NCBI GenBank assembly: GCA_034440595.1 | Contig: JAWXCH010000398.1 | Span: 1-21,633, forward strand | Direction of reading: 5' to 3' | Source of the DNA: JAWXCH01 sp034440595 | GTDB lineage: Bacteria > Planctomycetota > Planctomycetia > Pirellulales > JALHPA01 | DNA: 21,633 nucleotides | Part shown: positions 16,052 to 21,633 of the stretch, in pieces | Layout of the letters: every line of letters starts with the position of its first letter | How positions within the stretch are numbered: position 1 is the first letter of the stretch | Notes under the pieces: generated by a model | The model's database searches: none | Told to the model about the DNA's origin: nothing | Seen by the model: only the letters and a program-made list of their open reading frames with translations | Translations under genes and position numbers: made by a program

Positions 16052-16187
16052 GAAAACACGCTCCGGTAATAAACCCTGGACCTAGCTGGCAGGGGGAAAT
16101 ACGATTCAAATGACTGCAATCGATAACTCCAGTGTAATCAGAGATGATCCCAGATTAAACTGGCAGTAGTCGTTGGCAGGGGTAGAT

Positions 16188-16214
16188 TGACGAATTCGAT
16201 GGAAGTTCGTCAAG
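16188..16214. promoter_or_regulatory. Inverted repeat upstream of the STN-domain gene, possible operator
   Basis: TTGACGAA (16188-16195) and TTCGTCAA (16207-16214) are perfect 8-bp inverted repeats with centres 19 bases apart, lying in the 226-base divergent region between the HEAT/TPR gene and the STN-domain gene. Such spacing would suit a dimeric helix-turn-helix regulator, or the RNA could fold as a hairpin. No regulator gene is adjacent. Nothing else stands out in this intergenic stretch. Confidence 0.35.
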
Positions 16215-16277
16215 ATCGCTTTTGTTGGATCAGCCCCAAGAGTCCGGTTTCAGGTTCCACATTCAAAGGCCGCGCGA

Positions 16278-17486
16278 GTGCATTTCTCTCGATCACACGC
16301 TGTTTTCCAGAGCTGTCCGGCGTATTCGCGCCTCGGAGTGCGGGCATGCGCAATCGTAGCGATTATAACGATTTGGCAAGCTTCGGTCGGGCGAACCGAA
16401 CCCGGAACAACGATCGGCTCTGCTGATCTTCCACCTGTACAGTGGCTCGCTGGAGTGGCGCTTGATACTGCCTTGCAGAGACCAATTGGACTGAACTGGG
16501 ATGGGGTTCAACTGCGGCAGGGAATACAGAATCTTTCCAGGGCACAGCGGGTGGCCATTGTCCTGGACCGCCGGATTGACGCAGAACGAAAGGTGGACTT
16601 CAAGATCCAGAACACGCCACTGGAAACGCTGTTGCGCACCTTGGCTACGCAACTCAATCTGGAAATCAGCCGAATCGGGCCGGTAGTTTACATTGGCCCT
16701 GCCAGCACCGCCGAACGACTGCGGACGGTGAGCGAGCTGTGGAAGCAAGAAGCAACGAAGCTGCCCGCCGACGTCCGATCAAGACTGTTTCAGACGACAT
16801 TATCCCAATGGGGCGATCTGGCCGAACCACGGCGCATTCTGAAGGATCTATTAAGCAACGCGGAGATATCGTTGCCAGAGATTGACAAGCAGATTCCGCA
16901 TGACTTATGGCCAGCGGCGCGGTGGCCCGCGATGCCGCTTTGCGATCGATTGCTGCTGATTGTGTCGCAGTTTGATCGACATTTGGCAATCACCGAGAAC
17001 GGCTCGCTTGCGCTGGTACCGTTTCCCACCAACGCGGTGCTGGAACGAAAATACCCGCTGGCGGCTTTTAAGTCCGACCTGGCGACGATTCAGGCACAGG
17101 TGAGTCGCGCTACTTTTGAGACGAAAGGAAACCAATTGATCGTCACCGGCCTGGCCGAGGACCACGACCTGATTCAGTCATTTTTGACGGGCAAGAAGTC
17201 AACACCACAAGCAACCTCTGGTGGTACCAGCGTCTATAGCCTAAACACGTCCGCATCGGTTCAGCGATTGCTCGATCAACTTGGTAAGCTACTGAATTTG
17301 ACTATCGAGCTGGACGAGGATGCCATCCGCAATGCGGGTATCTCGCTTGATCAAGAGGTCAAAGTCAGCGTGAAGAAAGTCACTGTGAGCGAATTGTTCA
17401 AAGCGGTACTATCTCCAGCCAAACTGACGTTTGAAATCAAAGATAGCACGGTCATTGTCCGGCCGATGAGCGCTTCCAAACCGTGA
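16278..17486 (+). CDS. Exported protein with two STN-like domains, no secretin channel
   Basis: A 402-residue protein. The STN domain (secretin and TonB N-terminus short domain) at about 68-140 is visible as a strand-helix pattern from LNWDGVQLRQGIQNLS through VDFKIQNTPLETLLRTLATQ to VVYIGP. A second, similar unit lies at about 325-398 (LLDQLGKLLNLTIELDEDAI, then VTVSELFKAVLSPAKLTFEI and VIVRP). The middle part is helical and unassigned. There is no secretin pore domain after the STN units, so it is not a complete GspD/PilQ. A hydrophobic stretch, ACAIVAIITIWQASVG at about 23-38, suggests a signal sequence. The start is uncertain: GTG at 16278 is used, with AAAGG about 8 bases upstream, but a GTG at 16338 would give a more typical signal peptide. 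It may bind envelope partners; function unknown. Confidence 0.75.
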   Translation: MHFSRSHAVFQSCPAYSRLGVRACAIVAIITIWQASVGRTEPGTTIGSADLPPVQWLAGVALDTALQRPIGLNWDGVQLRQGIQNLSRAQRVAIVLDRRIDAERKVDFKIQNTPLETLLRTLATQLNLEISRIGPVVYIGPASTAERLRTVSELWKQEATKLPADVRSRLFQTTLSQWGDLAEPRRILKDLLSNAEISLPEIDKQIPHDLWPAARWPAMPLCDRLLLIVSQFDRHLAITENGSLALVPFPTNAVLERKYPLAAFKSDLATIQAQVSRATFETKGNQLIVTGLAEDHDLIQSFLTGKKSTPQATSGGTSVYSLNTSASVQRLLDQLGKLLNLTIELDEDAIRNAGISLDQEVKVSVKKVTVSELFKAVLSPAKLTFEIKDSTVIVRPMSASKP

Positions 17487-17849
17487 TTAGCAGCCATGCT
17501 TCTCAAGTTTTTCACGCAAAGTATCCGCAGTGAACGGTTTGACCAGATAGTCGGATACGCCGGCCTGAATCGCCTCTAGCACGCGCGATTTTTCTGCTTC
17601 GGTGGTGACCATAATGATCTTCACATTGGCATCCATCCGGCGAATTTCTTGAATGACTTCCAGCCCGTTTTTGTTGGGCATGTTCCAGTCCGTTAGGACC
17701 AGATCGAACTCGCCCGGCTTGAACAGGTCAACCGCCTCAACTCCGTCGGCCGCCTCAACGGCGTTGGGCACGCCAACCGCCTGCAGGGACCGCAGAATAA
17801 TCTTGCGCATGGTGCTGGAATCATCCGCCACTAGTACTCTGGTGCTCAT
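17487..17849 (-). CDS. Stand-alone CheY-like response regulator receiver
   Basis: A 120-residue single receiver domain with no output domain. The phosphorylation site is Asp54 in LVLTDWNMPNKNGLEV. The acidic pair Asp9-Asp10 in VLVADDSSTMRK binds magnesium, Thr82 or Thr83 in IMVTTEAEK is the switch position, and Lys104 in YLVKPF completes the active site. The opening VLVADDSSTMRKI is characteristic of chemotaxis CheY proteins, which act by binding a target protein when phosphorylated. AGGA about 9 bases upstream of the ATG at 17849 supports this start over a longer frame from 17942. It is divergent from the CheA-like gene across about 400 bases and is its likely phospho-acceptor. Its stop codon directly abuts that of the convergent STN gene with no gap. 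Confidence 0.93.
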   Translation of the reverse strand: MSTRVLVADDSSTMRKIILRSLQAVGVPNAVEAADGVEAVDLFKPGEFDLVLTDWNMPNKNGLEVIQEIRRMDANVKIIMVTTEAEKSRVLEAIQAGVSDYLVKPFTADTLREKLEKHGC

Positions 17850-18252
17850 TAAAATGTTCCTAATCAACAGTAAGATACGACTTTGCGGAGCCACAATTTG
17901 CCGGTCAGCCTTGAACTCAATCGCAACGCGTTTGGGCAACAATTATGCCAAGCTTACGTTGGCAACGCTGCCGATTTGCTTTCGATTTTGCAATGCAATG
18001 CCGGAACTTGGGAACATTCAATCGCGGTCAGTCCGACTGGGACGGTCGCGCGGATTATACGGCTGATGCAACTCCCGGCTGCACTAGCCAAGGCTGTATC
18101 GATATTTGCGCCGTGCTTCGTACAACCGAAAGTCAATGCAGTCAATTCTGGACCTATCCTTAAGAGTGGCAAAAAAGTGCGCCACCAGCGACTATCGTGC
18201 TGCAAACTAGGTTGTATGAATCACCGTCGCAACCCCAACTAATACAACCGAG
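17850..18252. promoter_or_regulatory. Divergent intergenic region between CheY-like and CheA-like genes
   Basis: These 403 bases lie between the receiver gene and the kinase gene and should contain both promoters. I found no hexamer pair close to consensus. Small overlapping open frames on both strands have no family resemblance and are not called. The one clear structure is the inverted repeat just before the kinase start, listed separately. A short GTGGC/GCCAC stem at about 18166-18185 around AAAAAA is also visible but weak. Confidence 0.35.
18210..18249 (+). promoter_or_regulatory. Inverted repeat immediately before the CheA-like start codon
   Basis: GGTTGTAT (18210-18217) and ATACAACC (18242-18249) are perfect 8-bp inverted repeats separated by 24 bases; the second half ends 3 bases before the ATG at 18253, where a ribosome binding site would sit. 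In RNA the stem could hide the start region, or in DNA it could be an operator. No Shine-Dalgarno sequence is otherwise apparent. Confidence 0.35.
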
Positions 18253-19641
18253 ATGACTCAGGATTCTTACACGCCAGACGAGCTTGTCGAAAGCCTGCTC
18301 GCTGAGTTTCTCGATGAAGCATCGCAATTGCTTCATCGATTGAGTGAGAATCTCATGGAACTGGATCATCAGGTACGAACGCTCGACACCGTCACACTGG
18401 CACGCAATTGCGGGCCACTAATCACCGAGATGTTCCGCGCGTCCCATAGCCTGAAAGGGCTGTCGGCGATGCTGGGTTTTGACGATATCAAGCAACTCAC
18501 TCATAAGCTCGAAGGAATTCTGGACGCAGCGAGTAAAAATAAGCTGAGCTTTACTGCGGACATCGTCGATCTGATGCTGCATGCGGTCGATCGACTGGTG
18601 GCGATGGTCAATCGACTGAGCAACCCTGAGCGACCGGTTGTGAACTGCAATATTGTACTGAGGCAGATCGATCGGCTCCTTTGTCAAACCGGAATCGATC
18701 CGTCGACAGTATGCCAGTGCGACATAGATCTGATTCTGCCAGGAAGCGGTGCGGCACCGAATCGCGCAACGAATCAACGCCCTGGCATCAGCCCAGTAAG
18801 TGGCGGCAGCACGTCGAATCAGGAGACCACGCGAGTCAGCGTTGAACGACTGGATCGGCTGCTGAAGCTGTCAAGTCAATTGGCCGACGATAAAACTTGC
18901 TTGATCCAAACCGCCAGCGAACTGAAGCGGTCAGCCGGTGCAGACTCCGATGCCGCTTTTACTGGTTTAGTCGAATCCATTTATCGGTTGGAGCAGATCG
19001 TCGAGGGCATTCAAAAGTGCGTAGTAAGCCTGCGGACGGTACCAATTGGACCACTCTTCCATCGATTTCAGCGGGTGGTAGGGGACATCGCCCGGCAGAA
19101 TGGCAAGCAGATCGAATTGGTCATTCGTGGCGAAGCGACGGAGCTAGACAAGCGGATAATCGACGCTTTGGGAGATCCACTCAATCATCTGATTCGCAAT
19201 TCGGCGGATCATGGCATTGAATTGCCGCAGGCACGATTGGCGGCAGGAAAGCCGGCCTGCGGGTCGATCACGCTGTACGCAATCGCGGATGGCGACCGCG
19301 TAGTCATTCAGATTGCGGACGACGGTGCGGGGGTGGATGTGAAGCGGATCGCTGCCAAGGGAGTGGAATTAGGTATGCTTTCCGTTCGCGACGCACAGAT
19401 GCTTTCTCCACAGCAAATCATGAAACTCGTCTGGGAGCCGGGCTTCACCACGACCGAAAAAGTCACAGAGATATCCGGTCGTGGAATGGGAATGGATATC
19501 GTCCGTTCCAAGATTGAACAGTTGAACGGATTCGTTGAGATCCATAGCACCCCTGGGCGCGGTTCGACGATTTCGCTCGAGCTACCACTCACATTGGCGA
19601 CTTCCGCTGCTGATCTTGCCGAAATTGCCACCCCTGCCTAG
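18253..19641 (+). CDS. CheA-like histidine kinase lacking P2 and CheW-like P5 domains
   Basis: A 462-residue kinase. The HPt (P1) domain spans about 8-120, with phospho-His65 in RASHSLKG. Residues 125-190 are a Ser/Gly/Asn-rich linker with no recognisable CheY-binding P2 domain. The dimerisation helices (P3) begin at VERLDRLLKLSSQLAD (197 on). The ATPase domain runs from about 265: N box DPLNHLIRNSADHGIE (308-323), G1 IADDGAGVD (354-362), GFTTTEK (397-403) and G2 SGRGMGMDIV (408-417). The protein stops shortly after STPGRGSTISLELPLTL, just where the CheW-like P5 domain (about 130 residues) of normal CheA would begin. It therefore should autophosphorylate but could not join standard receptor-CheW arrays through P5. 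No CheW, MCP or flagellar gene is nearby; the divergent CheY-like protein is the likely partner. Confidence 0.88.
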   Translation: MTQDSYTPDELVESLLAEFLDEASQLLHRLSENLMELDHQVRTLDTVTLARNCGPLITEMFRASHSLKGLSAMLGFDDIKQLTHKLEGILDAASKNKLSFTADIVDLMLHAVDRLVAMVNRLSNPERPVVNCNIVLRQIDRLLCQTGIDPSTVCQCDIDLILPGSGAAPNRATNQRPGISPVSGGSTSNQETTRVSVERLDRLLKLSSQLADDKTCLIQTASELKRSAGADSDAAFTGLVESIYRLEQIVEGIQKCVVSLRTVPIGPLFHRFQRVVGDIARQNGKQIELVIRGEATELDKRIIDALGDPLNHLIRNSADHGIELPQARLAAGKPACGSITLYAIADGDRVVIQIADDGAGVDVKRIAAKGVELGMLSVRDAQMLSPQQIMKLVWEPGFTTTEKVTEISGRGMGMDIVRSKIEQLNGFVEIHSTPGRGSTISLELPLTLATSAADLAEIATPA

Positions 19642-19685
19642 TACAACCTTCCCTGCCTGGCCTCATTGCTTTGAAGCCCTCACGC

Positions 19686-19691
19686 TACAAT
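19686..19691 (+). promoter_or_regulatory. Possible -10 element of glpD
   Basis: TACAAT differs from the sigma70 -10 consensus by one base and lies 26 bases before the preferred glpD ATG. No convincing -35 is found at 16-18 bases upstream. It overlaps an alternative ATG at 19690, which argues against that start if the element is real. Confidence 0.3.
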
Positions 19692-19716
19692 GTCCGTGAA
19701 GCAATCCCACCACTTC

Positions 19717-21435
19717 ATGCGGACAACGATAGCCATGCCATCGACCAAACCAGTTGTTATTCTCGGCGCAGGAATCAATGGCGCGGCACTGGCGCGTGAG
19801 CTTGTTCTCAATCGAGTGCCAGTCGTGCTGATCGACACTCGCGACATTGCCGCCGGTACGACATCGTATTCCAGCCGCCTGATTCATGGGGGGCTACGGT
19901 ATTTGGAATACGGCGATTTTGCTCTGGTGAAGGAATCGCTGGCCGAAAGAACGCGCTGGCTTCGACTGGCACCGCACCTGGTCAAACCTTTGCGACTGTA
20001 CATTCCGGTGAGATCTCGATTTGGAGGGCTATGGACCTCAGCGCGCAATTTTCTTGGCATGCCATCACACAGTGCTGCAGTTGCACGGCCGCGCGGAGCC
20101 GCCACAGTCCGGATTGGCCTGTGGCTGTATGACCGTTATGCACGCGATCGGACTTTACCGCGTTCGGCAATGCATCGACTCCCTGATGCAAACGCTCCTG
20201 CAATCGATCCAACGACCTATTTTGCTGTCTGCGAGTACTCCGATGCACAACTAAAATACCCTGAGCGATTCACTGTGGAACTGCTGGCGGATGCACGTAG
20301 ACTAGCCGAACAGTCCGGAACGGAACTGACGGTACTAACTTATCACCAGGCCAACTTGGATGCGCAGCAAGCTGCGATCACTGCGACCACTGCCTCGGGC
20401 CAGATTGGGAGGACTTTTGCGCCAGCGGCCGTAGTCAATGCCACCGGGGCCTGGGTCGACTTCACTCTGGCGCAACTCGGTTTGCCGAATACAAAATTGA
20501 TGGGAGGAACGAAGGGAACGCATCTCATCACATACCACCCGAAACTGCACACTCTGCTGCGCGGTCGCGGAGTCTATGCCGAAGCGTCCGACGGGCGGCC
20601 GGTGTTTGTGCTTCCCTTTGGAGAGGCAACACTAGTCGGTACAACCGACGAAAAATTCACCGGCGACCCGGATGACGCCCGTGCCACACCGCAAGAACTG
20701 GAGTACTTGGTGAGTGTTGTCAATGAGCTGTTTCCAGGGGTGTGCCTGGCAACGAGCGACATCGAACTGCACTACGCCGGTGTGCGACCGCTGCCGCGGA
20801 TGGCCGCCGGTTCCAATGCCGCGATCTCGCGTCGGCATTGGTTGGAAGAGCATGATTCTCCGCATTGGCCGTTGTATTCGATCATTGGTGGAAAACTGAC
20901 CACATGCCGCTCGTTGGCCGAAGTGGCTGCCGGTACCATTTTGAAGCGGCTTGATATTCAGCAGATCGCGAACTCCGAACAGCGACCGCTAGAATCCGCG
21001 ACACCGACCACCAGTAAAGACAAGGGATCGCTGAATATTGATGAAATCGCGAAACGCCTGCAGATCCCGCGTCAATCGGTGAATGCTGCGGCCGATCTAT
21101 ACGGCGCAAGTGTTCAAGATATTCTGCTAGCTGGCAGCGAATTCGCAACCTCGGTCGGTGTGACGGATTCCATGTCCACCTGTCTCGAAGGAACCGACCT
21201 GCCACTGGCTTTGGCACATTTTGCGATCCGCGCTGAATGGGCTACAACACTCGACGATCTGGTTGAAAGGCGGCTGATGTTGCATTTTCATCGGTCATTA
21301 AAGGGGGCCTGCCTGCGACAATTGACGACCGCGCTGGTTCAACAAGGCATATCGACTCCAGAGGGCGCCGAGCAGCAAGTGCTTGCAAACATTACTCGAC
21401 TGAACGAACGTTTCGGAAAAACGGTTGTCGAATAA
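19717..21435 (+). CDS. glpD: Glycerol-3-phosphate dehydrogenase, FAD-dependent
   Basis: GlpD oxidises sn-glycerol-3-phosphate to dihydroxyacetone phosphate at the inner membrane face and passes electrons to quinone. The FAD motif is VVILGAGINGAALARELVL, followed by AGTTSYSSRLIHGGLRYLE, the strong family signature for flavin and substrate binding. Further marks are APHLVKPLRLYIPV, VVNATGAWVD, GGTKGTHLI, GRPVFVLPFGEATLVGTTDE, HYAGVRPLPR and IIGGKLTTCRSLAE. The C-terminal helical domain ends with AIRAEWATTLDDLVERRLML and continues to VVE. From 19717 it is 572 residues, within the family range. In-frame ATGs at 19690, 19717 and 19735 are all possible; none has a good ribosome binding site. I prefer 19717 because TACAAT (19686-19691), a likely -10 hexamer, overlaps the first. 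No glpF or glpK is adjacent. Confidence 0.95.
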   Translation: MRTTIAMPSTKPVVILGAGINGAALARELVLNRVPVVLIDTRDIAAGTTSYSSRLIHGGLRYLEYGDFALVKESLAERTRWLRLAPHLVKPLRLYIPVRSRFGGLWTSARNFLGMPSHSAAVARPRGAATVRIGLWLYDRYARDRTLPRSAMHRLPDANAPAIDPTTYFAVCEYSDAQLKYPERFTVELLADARRLAEQSGTELTVLTYHQANLDAQQAAITATTASGQIGRTFAPAAVVNATGAWVDFTLAQLGLPNTKLMGGTKGTHLITYHPKLHTLLRGRGVYAEASDGRPVFVLPFGEATLVGTTDEKFTGDPDDARATPQELEYLVSVVNELFPGVCLATSDIELHYAGVRPLPRMAAGSNAAISRRHWLEEHDSPHWPLYSIIGGKLTTCRSLAEVAAGTILKRLDIQQIANSEQRPLESATPTTSKDKGSLNIDEIAKRLQIPRQSVNAAADLYGASVQDILLAGSEFATSVGVTDSMSTCLEGTDLPLALAHFAIRAEWATTLDDLVERRLMLHFHRSLKGACLRQLTTALVQQGISTPEGAEQQVLANITRLNERFGKTVVE

Positions 21436-21555
21436 ACGCACGATTAACAAGCCACGATGCGTGATATTCACACTGGCATAGCCCATTAGTCTCTACACAA
21501 AAATGCTAGCAAGATAAATTCGCGTTAGGACGGTGATTGGGTCGTAAGAAGGCAA

Positions 21556-21608
21556 TGGTATGGCCGGGTGCGTAAACTTGCAATGTACGCCGAAGGCGTT
21601 CCATACCA
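21556..21608. repeat. Nested palindromic intergenic repeat downstream of glpD
   Basis: TGGTATGG (21556-21563) and CCATACCA (21601-21608) form an 8-bp perfect outer stem. Inside, ACGCC-GAA-GGCGT (21587-21599) is a perfect 5-bp hairpin, and GCGTA (21570-21574) can alternatively pair with TACGC (21586-21590). It lies about 120 bases after the glpD stop in non-coding DNA. The sequence differs from the element at 15324-15363 but has the same plan of an outer stem with a nested short-loop hairpin. The following bases, GCCCAGGGTCGACGCG, look like the left arm of another palindrome cut by the window end. Confidence 0.6.
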
Positions 21609-21633
21609 CAGCCCAGGGTCGACGCGCAGCGGC

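Noticed and set aside
17883..18242. 119-codon plus-strand frame between the CheY-like and CheA-like genes
   Set aside because: No family motif, overlapped by other random frames, and it spans the likely promoter region.
1..21633. tRNA, rRNA, CRISPR array, transposase or prophage genes
   Set aside because: No cloverleaf or T-loop consensus, spaced direct repeats, or transposase/integrase motifs were seen on either strand.

Overview
The window looks like chromosomal DNA of a planctomycete, most likely in or near the Pirellulaceae. The argument rests on gene content: a DUF1501 Tat-exported protein, a DUF3500 Tat-exported protein, an STN-domain protein without a secretin channel, an ExeA-type ATPase beside a CapB/ParA-like ATPase, short loosely packed operons, and nested palindromic intergenic repeats. 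No phage, transposase, CRISPR array, rRNA or tRNA was recognised. About sixteen genes are present and most can be assigned to a family.

Layout, left to right. At 1-750 (-) is the N-terminal part of trpB, running off the left edge. Divergent from it is mutM (981-1834, +), split by a frameshift near 1165-1178. Then come a DUF3500 Tat protein (1961-3049, +) and a probable two-gene flavoenzyme operon: a ThiO/glycine-oxidase-like protein (3196-4326) and a two-Rossmann FAD/NAD(P) oxidoreductase (4354-5652). Converging on this with a 3-base gap is a minus-strand cluster read from 8532 to 5656: a single-pass membrane protein, a CapB/BY-kinase-like P-loop protein whose Walker A lysine is replaced by cysteine, and an ExeA-like AAA ATPase. 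This set resembles the ATPase part of exopolysaccharide (exosortase/PEP-CTERM type) loci, but no glycosyltransferase or exosortase lies beside it.

Divergent from that cluster, across about 390 bases of regulatory DNA, is full-length cobalamin-dependent methionine synthase metH (8922-12662, +), followed by a DUF1501 protein (12817-14154, +). A second minus-strand cluster (16051 to 14229) encodes a HEAT/TPR-like protein, a three-helix membrane protein with a coiled coil, and a two-helix membrane protein with a soluble NTF2/SnoaL-like tail. A cruciform-type repeat lies between the first two.

At 16278-17486 (+) is a protein with two STN-like domains. Its stop codon directly abuts that of a convergent stand-alone CheY-type receiver (17849-17487, -). 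Divergent from the receiver, across about 400 bases, is a CheA-like histidine kinase (18253-19641, +) lacking both the P2 and the CheW-like P5 domains. The last gene is glpD (19717-21435, +), followed by a structured palindromic repeat that continues past the right edge.

Housekeeping genes (trpB, mutM, metH, glpD) are interleaved with lineage-specific ones. The best candidates for something poorly described are the degenerate-ATPase/ExeA/membrane triad, the reduced CheA-CheY pair beside the STN protein, and the HEAT/TPR plus membrane-protein cluster. None can be called a new system from sequence alone.
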